Source: Gordonia phthalatica | GTDB taxonomy: Bacteria; Actinomycetota; Actinomycetes; Mycobacteriales; Mycobacteriaceae | DNA: 64,000 bases | Assembly (NCBI RefSeq): GCF_001305675.1 | Contig: NZ_CP011853.1 | Coordinates: 682,001 to 746,000 of the forward strand | Direction: 5' to 3' | Part shown: positions 16,014 through 24,942 of the stretch, in pieces | Layout of the letters: every line of letters begins with the position of its first letter | Numbering within the stretch: the first letter of the stretch is position 1 | Program-made: the position numbers and the translations under genes | Notes under the pieces: generated by a model | The model's input: only the letters and a program-made list of their open reading frames with translations | Databases searched by the model: none | What the model was told of the DNA's origin: nothing

Positions 16014-17200
16014 GGGCCGATCTCGCGGGCGTCACCAAACCCTTCACGGACGCCATCGCCGAAGCGGAGGCACTGGTCCTGTCGGCGGAGTTCGCGGAGA
16101 CCGACGCCGACCTCGCCGAAGGCCTCGACTACCTGGCAGGCGGCATCTCGTCGATCCTGCAGGTGGCGCGGGCCGGGGAGAAGTCGCACCCGTACTTCGT
16201 CACCTCCACCGGGCCCTACTCCAAGATGGGCCTCGACAACCCGGACACGATCTACTACCACGCCACGGTCGAGGCCGACGCCACCTATGTGGTGCGCGGC
16301 GTCCGCGGCACCACCTCCGACCTCGCCTTCCAGGTGCTGCGCGGCAACTACACGGCCGATGACGTCCCCGGCGGCGAGGTGGCCTTCGACGACCGCGAGA
16401 TCCCCATCGCCGCCGACGGCACCTTCGAGATCACCTTCGGTCCCGAGAACCCCGACGCCCCCGCGGGCACCCACTTCGTCCTCGGCGAGGGCGCCACCAT
16501 GCTCTCGGTCCGCGAGGTCTACAGCGACTGGGCCACCGAGGCGCGCGGCTCCATCAGCATCGAGCGGGTCGACGCCGTCGGGGTCCCGCCCGTCGAATTC
16601 ACGACCGCCCGCATCGCCAAGCGGTACGCGATCGCCGCGAAGATGCTGACCTCCCGCGTCAAAACCTGGTTCAACTTCCCGAAGTGGTTCTACCTCGGGG
16701 AACCGGTCAACACCTTCACCGCGCCGCGCACCACGCCCGGCGGGCTCGCGACGCAGTACTCGTCGGTCGGCCACTTCGACCTCCCCGCGGGCACCGCGAT
16801 GGTCGTCACCGTGCCGAAATCCGACGCCCCCTACCAGGGCTTCCAGCTCGGCAGCCTCTGGTACATCTCGCTCGACTACGTGAACCACCAGACGTCGCTC
16901 AATTCGGCGCAGGCCCAGGTTGATCCGGACGGCATGATCCGCATGGTCATCTCGGCCGACGATCCCGGCGTCGCCAACTGGGTCGAGACCACCGGCCGTC
17001 GCCGTGGGATCCTGCAGTTCCGGTGGCAGCGGACCGACGCCCCGATCACCCCGGAGCAGGGGCCGACCGCGGTGGTGGTCGACGCCGCCGACGTCCCCGC
17101 ACACCTGCCCTTCTACGACCAGAACCGCATCGACGCCGCCGGCTGGGCCGAGCGGATCGCGGTGCGACAGCGCGCCTTCGCCCGCCGGATGCTCGGATAG
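16004..17200 (+). CDS. DUF1214-type protein in the sterol operon (Rv3531c-like)
   Basis: 398 aa starting at GTG 16004, which overlaps the end of hsaB and is preceded by GGAGGAGA. Blocks such as KMGLDNPDTIYYHATVEAD and the C-terminal GGLATQYSSVGHFDLPAGTAMV belong to the DUF1214 group. The order DUF1214 - SDR - sulfotransferase-like gene matches my recollection of M. tuberculosis Rv3531c-Rv3530c-Rv3529c, next to kshA. The biochemical role is not known to me. Its soluble beta-rich sequence has no signal peptide. Confidence 0.82.
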   Translation: MAVGADLAGVTKPFTDAIAEAEALVLSAEFAETDADLAEGLDYLAGGISSILQVARAGEKSHPYFVTSTGPYSKMGLDNPDTIYYHATVEADATYVVRGVRGTTSDLAFQVLRGNYTADDVPGGEVAFDDREIPIAADGTFEITFGPENPDAPAGTHFVLGEGATMLSVREVYSDWATEARGSISIERVDAVGVPPVEFTTARIAKRYAIAAKMLTSRVKTWFNFPKWFYLGEPVNTFTAPRTTPGGLATQYSSVGHFDLPAGTAMVVTVPKSDAPYQGFQLGSLWYISLDYVNHQTSLNSAQAQVDPDGMIRMVISADDPGVANWVETTGRRRGILQFRWQRTDAPITPEQGPTAVVVDAADVPAHLPFYDQNRIDAAGWAERIAVRQRAFARRMLG

Positions 17201-17209
17201 GAGACGACC

Positions 17210-17992
17210 ATGACAGGATTGCTCGACGGAAAAGTGGTCGTCGTCTCGGGCGTCGGCCCCGCCCTGGGACGGGCCGTGTGTCGGCGCTCCGCCGCCGAGG
17301 GCGCCCGCGTGGTGCTGGCCGCGCGAACCGCGTCGCGCCTCGACGAGATCGCAGGCCAGATCCGCGACGCCGGCGGTGAGGCGCTGACCGTGCCGACCGA
17401 CATCACCGACGACGACGCCGTCGCCGCTCTCGTCGACCGCGCCGTCGGCGAGTACGGCCGCGTGGACGCCCTGGTCAACAACGCCTTCGCGCTGCCGTCG
17501 ATGAAGCCGTTGGGCCGCACCGACTTCGATCAGGTGACCAGCGGCATCGACCTGACCGTCCTCGGCACGCTGCGCGTCATCAAGGCGTTCACGCCCGCGC
17601 TCACCGAGGCCAAGGGTTCCATCGTCAACATCAACTCGATGGTCATCCGGCACTCCGAGCCGCGGTACGGCAGCTACAAGATCGCCAAGAGCGCCCTGCT
17701 GGCGATGTCGCAGACCCTGGCGACCGAACTCGGCGACGCCGGGATCCGCGTCAACAGCGTGGCGCCCGGCTACATCTGGGACGACCAGCTCAAGTGGTAC
17801 TTCGGTCAGGTCGCCGAGAAGTACGGCATCACCCCCGAGCAGGTGTACGAGCAGACGGCGTCGCGCAGCGACCTGAAGCGGCTGCCCGAACCCGACGAGA
17901 TCGCCGACGCCGTCGTCTTCCTCGCCTCCGACATGGCCCGGGCCATCACCGGCCACACCCTCGACGTGAACTGCGGTGAATACCATGACTAG
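17210..17992 (+). CDS. Short-chain dehydrogenase/reductase in the sterol operon (Rv3530c-like)
   Basis: 260 aa SDR. The cofactor loop is VSGVGPALGRAV, a variation on the usual GxxxGxG, and the following R in LAARTASRL suggests NADP(H). NNAFALPSM replaces the usual NNAG, and the catalytic Tyr and Lys are in YGSYKIAKSAL, with Ser in NINSMVIRHSE. ATG at 17210 behind GGAGACG, 9 bp after the DUF1214 gene. Substrate probably a hydroxy- or keto-steroid CoA intermediate (inference from position). Confidence 0.86.
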   Translation: MTGLLDGKVVVVSGVGPALGRAVCRRSAAEGARVVLAARTASRLDEIAGQIRDAGGEALTVPTDITDDDAVAALVDRAVGEYGRVDALVNNAFALPSMKPLGRTDFDQVTSGIDLTVLGTLRVIKAFTPALTEAKGSIVNINSMVIRHSEPRYGSYKIAKSALLAMSQTLATELGDAGIRVNSVAPGYIWDDQLKWYFGQVAEKYGITPEQVYEQTASRSDLKRLPEPDEIADAVVFLASDMARAITGHTLDVNCGEYHD

Positions 17993-19124
17993 CGCACAGC
18001 GAACGTCCGTCGGCAGCATCGACGAGCTGCACGACGCCGCGACGCGGACCGTCGGCCTGTCGGACTTCGGCGACGACGACTACCGCGAGGGTCTGCAGGT
18101 CCTCCTCGATTCCTACGCCGCCACCGCCGAGCTGGAACCGCTGGGCAGCAAGATGTTCCGCTACTTCCTCAAAGGCGCGCTGATCGCCCGGCTGCTCAGT
18201 GAGGCAGGCTGGAAGGCGAACCCCGGCTGCGTCGAGACGCCGATCGAACGGCCGGTCTTCGTGACCGGACTGCCGCGCACCGGCACCACCGCGCTGCACC
18301 GACTGCTCGCCGCCGACCCCGCAAACCAGGGCCTGGAGATGTGGCTGACCGAGTTCCCGCAGCCGCGCCCGCCGCGCGACACCTGGGCCGCCAACCCCGT
18401 CTTCCAGCAGATCGACGCCGGACTGTCGCAGCATCACGTCGAGAACCCCGAGTTCATGGGTCTGCACTACATGGGTGCCGCCGAGGTGGAGGAGTGCTGG
18501 CAGCTGCTGCGGCAGTCGCTGATGTCGATCTCGTACGAGACCCTCGCGCACATCCCCGACTACTCCGCGTGGCTGTCGCAGCAGGACTGGACGCCCGCCT
18601 ACGCGCGGCACAAGCGCAACCTGCAGCTCATCGGATCCAACGACGCCGACCGCCGCTGGGTGCTCAAGAATCCGAGCCACCTGTTCGCGCTCGACGCGAT
18701 CATGGAGGTGTACCCGGACGCGATCATCGTGCAGACGCATCGCGCGCCGGAGACCATCATCGGATCCATGTGCAGCCTCGCCGAACAGGCGACCGCAGGT
18801 TACTCGCGGGCGTACACGCCGGAGCGGATCGGGCAGACGCAGTTGGACCTGTGGTCGCGCGGCCTGCGCGACTTCTCCGCGGCCCGGGCGAAGTACGACC
18901 CCGCCCAGTTCGTGGACATCGACTTCGCCGACCTGCGCGCCGATCCCTTCGCTGCGGTCGAGAAGGTCTATGACGCCGTCGGCACCCCGCTCTCCGACGA
19001 GGGGCGCGCCGCGATGGTCGCGCTCGACGAGGACTCCAAGTCCGGCGACCGCCGTCCCAAGCACACGTACGCCCTGGAGGACTACGGCCTCACCGCCGAG
19101 CAGGTGCGGGAGGCGTTCGCCTGA
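17985..19124 (+). CDS. Sulfotransferase-family protein (Rv3529c-like)
   Basis: 379 aa. FVTGLPRTGTTALHRLL is the 5'-phosphosulfate-binding loop of PAPS-dependent sulfotransferases, and WVLKNPSHLFALDAIMEVYP plus the basic IVQTHRAPETI correspond to the 3'-phosphate region. ATG 17985 overlaps the SDR stop by 8 bp. Many actinobacterial proteins of this type sit in steroid or lipid gene sets without a demonstrated sulfotransferase reaction, so the activity is uncertain. A role in the sterol operon is suggested by cotranscription with hsaACB. Confidence 0.83.
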   Translation: MTSAQRTSVGSIDELHDAATRTVGLSDFGDDDYREGLQVLLDSYAATAELEPLGSKMFRYFLKGALIARLLSEAGWKANPGCVETPIERPVFVTGLPRTGTTALHRLLAADPANQGLEMWLTEFPQPRPPRDTWAANPVFQQIDAGLSQHHVENPEFMGLHYMGAAEVEECWQLLRQSLMSISYETLAHIPDYSAWLSQQDWTPAYARHKRNLQLIGSNDADRRWVLKNPSHLFALDAIMEVYPDAIIVQTHRAPETIIGSMCSLAEQATAGYSRAYTPERIGQTQLDLWSRGLRDFSAARAKYDPAQFVDIDFADLRADPFAAVEKVYDAVGTPLSDEGRAAMVALDEDSKSGDRRPKHTYALEDYGLTAEQVREAFA

Positions 19125-19127
19125 CGC

Positions 19128-20651
19128 CTACCACTCCATCTCGCGCAGCGTCCGCTTCAGGATCTTGCCCGCGCCGGACATCGGGAGGGCGTCGACGAAG
19201 GCGACGGTCCGCGGGACCTTGTAGTTCGCGATCTGGTCGCGGCACGAGTCCCGGAGCTCGTCTGCGGTGACCTCGGCGCCGGGCGCCAGGACGACCACCG
19301 CGTGGACGCGTTCGCCCCAGGCGTCGTCGGGCACGCCGATCACGGCCACCTGCGCGACCGCCGGATGCTTGGCGAGGGCGTTCTCCACCTCGACGGAGTA
19401 GACGTTCTCGCCGCCGGTGATCACCATGTCCTTGATGCGGTCGGCGAGGAAGACGTACCCGGCGTCGTCCATCCGTCCGGCGTCGCCGGTGTGCATCCAG
19501 CCGCCGCGTAGAGCTTCTGCGGTCGCGTCCTCCTTGTTCCAGTAACCGGTCATCACGTGGTCCCCGCGGACCAGGATCTCGCCGACCTCGCCGCGCGGCA
19601 CGTCGACGTCGTCCGGGCCGACGATCCGGATCTCCGAATGCACCGCCGGGCGGCCGCAGCTGCGACGCAGGGCGGGATCGTCGTGGTCGTCGGCGGTGAG
19701 GAGCGTGGCGACGGGCGCGACCTCGGTCATCCCGTACGCCTGCGTCAGTCGGGCTGACGGCAGCACTTTTCCGACCCGCTCCAGCAGCGCCTCGGAGATG
19801 GGCGACGCGCCGTACAGGATCCGGGACAGGCTCGAGAGGTCCGCGTTCTGCGCTTCGGGGGAGTCGACGAGCATCTGGATCATCGTCGGAACCAGCAGAG
19901 CGTCGGTGGCGCCGTGTTCGGCGATCGCGTCGACGACGCCCGCGGGGCTGAACGCCGGGATGATCAGGTGCGTCGCACGGGTGAGGCAGGCCAGATGCCA
20001 GGCGGCGAGGTCGGCGAGGTGGAACATCGGTGCGGCGTGGAGCAGGATGCCGCCGCGGTTCATCATGTCGGTGGTGACCTGTGAGCCCATCGCCGAGGTG
20101 AGGCACGAGCGGTGCGAGAGCATCACGCCCTTCGGCGCGCCGGTGGTGCCGCCCGTGTAGAAGATGCCGTACAGGTCGTCGCCGTGGCGTCGGGCGTCGT
20201 CGACCGGGTCGGCGTCCGCGATCAACTTCTCGTAGTCGAGCATTCCGTCGGGCAGCTCGCCCTCGCCGGTGAAGATCACCGAGCGGAGGTTCGGCGCGGC
20301 GTCTCGCAGTGCCGGGACGAGCGGGGCGAACGTGTCGTCGACCAGCAGGATGTCGGTCTGGCAGTCGACCAGCGAGTAGGCGATCTCCGCGGCACTCCAG
20401 CGGACGTTGACCGGGTTCACCACGCAGCCCGCCCACGGGACCGCGAGGAGGAACTCGTGGTAGCGGTCGCTGTTGAGGGAGACGATGCCGATCCGGTCGC
20501 CGGTCCGCGCGCCGAGCGACTGGAAGGCGCCGGCGAGGCGGGCCACGCGATCGTGGACCTCGGCAGCGGTGCGTCGGCGACCTCGGTACACGGTGACCAC
20601 GTGCTCCGGCATCAGCTGGGCGGTCTGAGTCAGGGACTGGGTGATCTGCAC
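19128..20651 (-). CDS. Acyl-CoA synthetase (FadD type)
   Basis: 507 aa adenylate-forming ligase that activates a carboxylic acid to its CoA thioester. The AMP-binding loop is FYTGGTTGAPKGVMLSH; TQAYGMTEVAPV and HTGDAGRMDDAGYVF are later core motifs, and MSGAGKILKRTLR supplies the C-terminal lysine. I chose GTG 20651, which has GGAGG five bases upstream, over upstream codons that would cross the intergenic promoter. Divergent from the Ltp operon and convergent with the sulfotransferase. Substrate not predictable; a sterol side-chain acid or fatty acid is likely. Confidence 0.88.
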   Translation of the reverse strand: MQITQSLTQTAQLMPEHVVTVYRGRRRTAAEVHDRVARLAGAFQSLGARTGDRIGIVSLNSDRYHEFLLAVPWAGCVVNPVNVRWSAAEIAYSLVDCQTDILLVDDTFAPLVPALRDAAPNLRSVIFTGEGELPDGMLDYEKLIADADPVDDARRHGDDLYGIFYTGGTTGAPKGVMLSHRSCLTSAMGSQVTTDMMNRGGILLHAAPMFHLADLAAWHLACLTRATHLIIPAFSPAGVVDAIAEHGATDALLVPTMIQMLVDSPEAQNADLSSLSRILYGASPISEALLERVGKVLPSARLTQAYGMTEVAPVATLLTADDHDDPALRRSCGRPAVHSEIRIVGPDDVDVPRGEVGEILVRGDHVMTGYWNKEDATAEALRGGWMHTGDAGRMDDAGYVFLADRIKDMVITGGENVYSVEVENALAKHPAVAQVAVIGVPDDAWGERVHAVVVLAPGAEVTADELRDSCRDQIANYKVPRTVAFVDALPMSGAGKILKRTLREMEW

Positions 20652-20778
20652 GGGGACCTCCGGGAGTGAACGAGCGACTGTGTGATATGCGCTACAACTT
20701 AGATGACTATTGCATGTTATCTGGGCCTCGTGCAAGATATGTGAATATTCAGTCGTACAAACAATCACGGAGGTCGAC
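20652..20778. promoter_or_regulatory. Divergent promoter region, fadD / ltp
   Basis: An AT-rich stretch (20697-20765) separates divergent starts at 20651 and 20779. It contains TTGCA at 20710-20714 and TGCAA at 20731-20735 as a spaced inverted repeat, and a GTACAA half-site at 20755-20760 like that in the palindrome at 24892. The matches are short; I regard this as a likely control region but not a defined operator. Confidence 0.4.
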
Positions 20779-21960
20779 ATGAGTCGAACATTGGTCGCGG
20801 GCGTCGGCATGATCCCGTTCGCCACCCCGCGCAACGGCGCACCCTACGACGAGATGGCACCCGACGCGGTACGTCGCGCCCTCGCGGACGCGGGTGTGGA
20901 ACTGCGCGACGTCCAGCAGGCCTACGCCGGCTACGTCTATGGCGACTCGACCAGTGGACAGCGTGCGCTGTACCAGGTCGGGACCACCGGAATCCCGATC
21001 ATCAACGTCAACAACAACTGCTCCACCGGGTCGACGGCGCTGTTCCTGGCCCGTCAGGCCGTGGAGTCCGGCAGCGCGGACTGCGTCCTCGCTTTCGGGT
21101 TCGAGCAGATGGAGCGCGGTGCGCTGACGATGAAGTGGCCGGACCGGCCGAGTCCGTTCGTCGACTTCATGAAGATCGCCAACGAGCGCAATGGCGGCGC
21201 AAGTGACGCGCCGTTCGCCGCGCAGCTCTTCGGTGGCGCCGGAGCCGAGTATGCGGAGAAATACGGCATGGCGCCGGAGACCTTCGCCCAGATCTCGGTC
21301 AAGTCGCGCAAGCACGCCGCGAACAACCCGTTCGCCGTGTTCCGTGACCCGCTGACCGTCGAGGAGGTCATGGCGTCGCCGCAGATCTTCGGTCCGCTGA
21401 CCCGACTCCAGTGCTGTCCGCCCACCTGTGGCGCGGCCGCCGCCGTCATCGTCAGCGAGGAGTTCGCCCGCAAGCGCGGCCTGCGCACCACCGTCGCGAT
21501 CAGCGCCCAGGCGATGACCACAGACAACGATGCGACCTTCGACGGCAGCCTCGCCAATCTCGTCGGCGCCGACATGAGCCGTCGCGCCGCCGACCAGGTC
21601 TACGAGAAGGCGGGCGTCGCGCCGTCGGACATCCGTGTGGTCGAGTTGCACGACTGCTTCACCGCCAACGAGATCCTCTCGTACGAGGCACTGCGTCTGA
21701 CACCGGACGGGACCGCCGAGAAGTTCATCCGCGACGGCGACAACACGTACGGCGGCGCCGTCGTCACCAACCCGTCCGGCGGTCTTCTCTCGAAGGGGCA
21801 CCCCCTCGGTGCCAGCGGTCTGGCCCAGTGCGCGGAGCTGTCGTGGCAACTGCGCGGCGAGGCGGGCGACCGGCAGGTGGACGACGTCACCGTCGCCCTG
21901 CAGCACAACATCGGTCTCGGCGGCGCGGCCGTCGTCACCCTCTACGAGAAGGTGTCCTGA
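20779..21960 (+). CDS. Thiolase-like lipid-transfer protein (Ltp/SCP-x type)
   Basis: 393 aa. A thiolase fold with NNNCSTGSTALFLA (nucleophile C81), HDCFTANE, and the C-terminal GHPLGASG loop. Ltp proteins in this group act as thiolases or as retro-aldolase-like carbon-carbon lyases on sterol side-chain CoA esters when paired with hydratase partners (known for Ltp2 with ChsH2). Here two hot-dog proteins follow immediately in the operon. ATG 20779 behind GGAGG. Whether it is a beta-ketothiolase or an aldolase cannot be told from sequence alone. Confidence 0.88.
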   Translation: MSRTLVAGVGMIPFATPRNGAPYDEMAPDAVRRALADAGVELRDVQQAYAGYVYGDSTSGQRALYQVGTTGIPIINVNNNCSTGSTALFLARQAVESGSADCVLAFGFEQMERGALTMKWPDRPSPFVDFMKIANERNGGASDAPFAAQLFGGAGAEYAEKYGMAPETFAQISVKSRKHAANNPFAVFRDPLTVEEVMASPQIFGPLTRLQCCPPTCGAAAAVIVSEEFARKRGLRTTVAISAQAMTTDNDATFDGSLANLVGADMSRRAADQVYEKAGVAPSDIRVVELHDCFTANEILSYEALRLTPDGTAEKFIRDGDNTYGGAVVTNPSGGLLSKGHPLGASGLAQCAELSWQLRGEAGDRQVDDVTVALQHNIGLGGAAVVTLYEKVS

Positions 21961-22421
21961 TGCCGATCGACGCCGACGCCGCCAAGGCGCTCGAGTTCGA
22001 CGAGTTCTCCGTCGACGTGGAACGCGGCCGCCTGAAGTTCTTCGCCCAGGCCATCGGGCAGACCGATCCGGTCTTCTCCGACCTCGACGCCGCGCAGGCC
22101 GCGGGACACCGTGACATTCCGGCGCCGCCGACCTTCCTGTTCAGCCTCGGACTGGAGGCCGCCGAACCGTTCGGTTACCTCGACGACCTCGGCATCGACC
22201 TCCGCTTCATCCTCCACGGCGGGCAGGAGTTCGACTATCGCGCGCCGATCTACGCCGGCGACACGATCACCCTGCGCGAGCGGATCGTCGACGTCTACAG
22301 CAAGCGCGGCGGCGGGCTGGAGTTCCTCGTGAAGCGCACCGAGTACCTGCGCGGGGAGGAACTGGTGGGGACCGCCACCTCCACGATCGTCGTCCGCCAC
22401 CCGGAAGGAGCCGCCGCATGA
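21960..22421 (+). CDS. MaoC N-terminal-type dehydratase/hydratase subunit
   Basis: 153 aa single hot-dog fold. RLKFFAQAIGQTDPVFSDLD and FRFILHGGQEFDYRAPIYAGD-type elements (HGGQEFDYRAPIYAGD visible) are those of FAS1-like/MaoC N-terminal proteins, the non-catalytic or supporting half of a heteromeric hydratase. Its ATG overlaps the ltp stop by one base. It most likely pairs with the following MaoC protein to form a heterodimeric enoyl-CoA hydratase, like ChsH1/ChsH2 or HadAB. Confidence 0.85.
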   Translation: MPIDADAAKALEFDEFSVDVERGRLKFFAQAIGQTDPVFSDLDAAQAAGHRDIPAPPTFLFSLGLEAAEPFGYLDDLGIDLRFILHGGQEFDYRAPIYAGDTITLRERIVDVYSKRGGGLEFLVKRTEYLRGEELVGTATSTIVVRHPEGAAA

Positions 22422-22825
22422 GCGCACCCGCCCTGGCCGACGTCGCCGTCGGCGATCAGCTCCCCGACCTCGAGGTCGGCGAGATCACCCGCACCGTGCT
22501 GGCGCTGTTCGCCGGCGCGAGCGGCGACCACAATCCCATCCACATCGACCTCGACGTCGCCCGGTCGGCGGGCCTCGACGACGTCTTCGCGCACGGCATG
22601 CTGTCGATGGCGTACCTCGGTCGGCTGTTGACCGACTGGGTGCCTGTCGACCGGATCCGCAGCTACGCGGTGCGGTTCGCCGCCATCACTCCGGTGCACG
22701 CCACGCCGGTCTGCCGCGGCACCGTCACCGCTGTCGACGACGGCACCGCCACCCTCGACCTGTCGGTCTCCCTGCCCGACGGCACCGTGACCCTCGCGGG
22801 CAGCGCCGTCGTCGCACTCACCTGA
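22418..22825 (+). CDS. MaoC-type (R)-enoyl-CoA hydratase catalytic subunit
   Basis: 135 aa hot-dog protein with the hydratase motif ASGDHNPIHIDLDVARSAG (catalytic Asp and His) and DDVFAHGMLSMAYLGR. ATGA overlap (22418-22421) with the preceding MaoC-like gene implies coupled synthesis and a stable complex. Expected to hydrate a trans-2-enoyl-CoA. Similar small pairs serve sterol side-chain or fatty-acid beta-oxidation in related bacteria. Confidence 0.88.
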   Translation: MSAPALADVAVGDQLPDLEVGEITRTVLALFAGASGDHNPIHIDLDVARSAGLDDVFAHGMLSMAYLGRLLTDWVPVDRIRSYAVRFAAITPVHATPVCRGTVTAVDDGTATLDLSVSLPDGTVTLAGSAVVALT

Positions 22826-22856
22826 ATCCTCTTCCCGCACAACAGAAAGCTGAACT

Positions 22857-23684
22857 GTGAGCACCCTGCAGAACAAAGTCGCCATCGTCACCGGCTCCGG
22901 CCGCGGCATCGGTCGTGAGATCGCCCTGAAGCTCGCCTCCGACGGCGCCAAGGTGGTCGTCAACGACCTCGATCAAGAACCCGCCGAGCAGACCGTCGCC
23001 GACATCAAGGCCGCGGGCGGCGAAGCCGTCGCGTGCGCGGGCAGCGTCACCGCCGAGGGCTTCGCCGAACGCTTCGTGCAGACCGCTGTCGACACCTTCG
23101 GCGGTCTCGACATCATCGTCAACAACGCCGGGTACACCTGGGACTCGGTGATCCAGAAGATGACCGACGAGCAGTGGGACGCGATCCTCGACGTCCACCT
23201 CAAGGCGCCGTTCCAGATCCTGCGCGCCGCGCAGCCGGTGATCTCCGGTCTGGTGAAGGCCGAACGCGCCGAGGGGCGCGAGGTCCCGTGCCGCAAGGTC
23301 GTCAACATCGCGTCCATCGCCGGCCTCGGCGGCAACGCGGGCCAGGCCAACTACGCGGCCGCCAAGGCCGGCGTCACCGGACTCACCAAGACCATCTCCA
23401 AGGAGTGGGGTCGCTACAACGTCACCGCGAACACGGTCGCGTTCGGGCTCATCACCACCCGCCTCACCGAGGTCCCCGCCGGCGGCGACGGCAGCATCGA
23501 GATCGAGGGTCGCGAGCTCAAGGTGGGTGTCAACCCGCAACTGCTGGAGACCTTCGCCCAGCAGATCCCGCTCGGCCGCCCGGGCACCCCCGCCGAGGCC
23601 GCAGGCGCCGTCTACCTGCTGTGCCGTCCGGAGTCGGACTACGTCAGCGGACAGACGCTGGTGTGCGGCGGCGGATTCTCCTGA
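22857..23684 (+). CDS. FabG-like SDR (3-hydroxyacyl-CoA dehydrogenase type)
   Basis: 275 aa SDR with the classical cofactor motif TGSGRGIGREIA, VNDLDQ after the second strand (Asp suggests NAD preference), NNAGYTWDSV, and catalytic NYAAAKAG (Tyr/Lys) preceded by NIASIAGLG. In an Ltp-MaoC-MaoC operon, it would oxidise the hydrated acyl-CoA before thiolysis. GTG start at 22857. An insert around residues 215-230 (GDGSIEIEGREL) is longer than in FabG and resembles the multifunctional MFE-like SDRs. Confidence 0.86.
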   Translation: MSTLQNKVAIVTGSGRGIGREIALKLASDGAKVVVNDLDQEPAEQTVADIKAAGGEAVACAGSVTAEGFAERFVQTAVDTFGGLDIIVNNAGYTWDSVIQKMTDEQWDAILDVHLKAPFQILRAAQPVISGLVKAERAEGREVPCRKVVNIASIAGLGGNAGQANYAAAKAGVTGLTKTISKEWGRYNVTANTVAFGLITTRLTEVPAGGDGSIEIEGRELKVGVNPQLLETFAQQIPLGRPGTPAEAAGAVYLLCRPESDYVSGQTLVCGGGFS

Positions 23685-23702
23685 TCTGAGAATGAGAGGA
23701 TC

Positions 23703-24839
23703 GTGACCGTGAGTGGAACCGGAGTCACGCGGACACGACCGGCCAACCGACGAGAGTTGATCGTTGATGCGGCCACGATCCTCTATGCCGATCGCGGCTA
23801 CGAGAACGTCGCGATGAGTCACGTCGCGGACGCCGTCGGAGTCCGACCGTCGGCGCTGTACCGTCACTTCGCGAACAAGGAGTCGCTGCTCGGCGAGGTC
23901 TTCGCCCGATACGTCCAGGCGCTCTGCGACGCCCTCGATGCGACGACACTCGACGGCGGTCGGTTCGACGGCGTCATCGACGTCGTCCTGGCGCGACGCC
24001 AGGCGGGCCGACTGTGGATCCGCGAGTCGCGCTTCCTGCCGCACGACGTGGTCGGACCGATCCGCGAGACCCTGCTGTCGCGAGTCGACCGCATCCTCGA
24101 TGGTTCGACCGGCCCCGGCGTGCGCGTCCGGTCGACCGCCGTTCTCGGGGCGCTGTTCAGCGTGTCCACCCATTCGACGACGGCGGCGCACCCGCCGATG
24201 CGTGACCTGATGGTCGATCTCGTGGAGCGAGCCGCCACGGGGCCGGTCGCCGCACCGTCGTCCGAGCGCCCTTCCGGCACCGGCCTCCCGCGCATCACCA
24301 AACGCGAGCTCATCCTGTCGGCGGCCGTCGACCTCTTCGCACGGCGCACCTACGACGGCGTCGCGATGGACGACATCGCGGCGGCCGCCGATCTCGCGTC
24401 GTCGAGCCTGTACAACCACTTCGCGAGCAAGGGGGAGATCCTCGCGACGGCGCTGCACCGCGGCAACGGCTTCATTCAGATCTCGCTCGACGATGCGCTC
24501 GCCGTCGCGGCGTCACCCGAAGACGCATTGCGCGGGGCCGCTGCGGGCTATGCGACGTTCGCCGTCCGTCACCCGGCGCTGGTGCAGGCGATCGTGTCCG
24601 AGGTCGCCGAACTGCCCGAGCCCGATCGCGGAGTGCTCTTCGACGCCCAGCGCGGCTATGTCGACGAATGGGTGCATCTGTGCGAGCACCTCGACGCCGA
24701 CCCGGCCGCTCGCCGCGTCGTCGTGCTGGCTGCGATCGCCGCGGTCAATGCGCTCGCCAACTCCGACGCGGTGGGGCCGACCGACATGGAGTTCGTCGCC
24801 GACTACGCGTACCGGATTCTGGGTCTCGACGCCGACTGA
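23703..24839 (+). CDS. Double TetR-family transcriptional regulator
   Basis: 378 aa with two complete TetR modules in one chain. HTH 1 is in ~20-65 (VADAVGVRPSALYRHFANK) and HTH 2 in ~200-250 (IAAAADLASSSLYNHFASK), each followed by its own helical region. Such tandem-TetR proteins could act like a pre-made dimer. GTG at 23703, with a second GTG at 23709 better placed behind GAGAGG. It closes the Ltp-hydratase-SDR operon and lies 52 bp before a strong palindrome, so it may regulate both that operon and the following SDR. Confidence 0.85.
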   Translation: MTVSGTGVTRTRPANRRELIVDAATILYADRGYENVAMSHVADAVGVRPSALYRHFANKESLLGEVFARYVQALCDALDATTLDGGRFDGVIDVVLARRQAGRLWIRESRFLPHDVVGPIRETLLSRVDRILDGSTGPGVRVRSTAVLGALFSVSTHSTTAAHPPMRDLMVDLVERAATGPVAAPSSERPSGTGLPRITKRELILSAAVDLFARRTYDGVAMDDIAAAADLASSSLYNHFASKGEILATALHRGNGFIQISLDDALAVAASPEDALRGAAAGYATFAVRHPALVQAIVSEVAELPEPDRGVLFDAQRGYVDEWVHLCEHLDADPAARRVVVLAAIAAVNALANSDAVGPTDMEFVADYAYRILGLDAD

Positions 24840-24891
24840 GCGTCGCCTCCATCACTGTGTGTCAGGCGAGGAATCAATACCACCTCCCGAT

Positions 24892-24922
24892 GGTTGTACG
24901 AATAGAAATACCCAGTACAACC
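24892..24922. promoter_or_regulatory. Inverted repeat before the SDR gene at 24943
   Basis: GGTTGTAC (24892-24899) and GTACAACC (24915-24922) form a perfect 8-bp inverted repeat with a 15-bp AT-rich centre, ending 20 bp upstream of the SDR start. Arm and spacer dimensions suit a TetR-type dimer or a double-TetR. The gene just upstream encodes a tandem TetR protein, the most economical candidate binder. Confidence 0.6.
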
Positions 24923-24942
24923 ACTATGTGGAGGCAAGTGTC

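Noticed and set aside
22818..24458. Long reverse-strand open frames opposite the SDR and double-TetR genes
   Set aside because: They are antisense shadows typical of GC-rich DNA; the composition is Arg/Gly/Asp-rich with no family motifs, while the forward genes have clear domains and overlaps.
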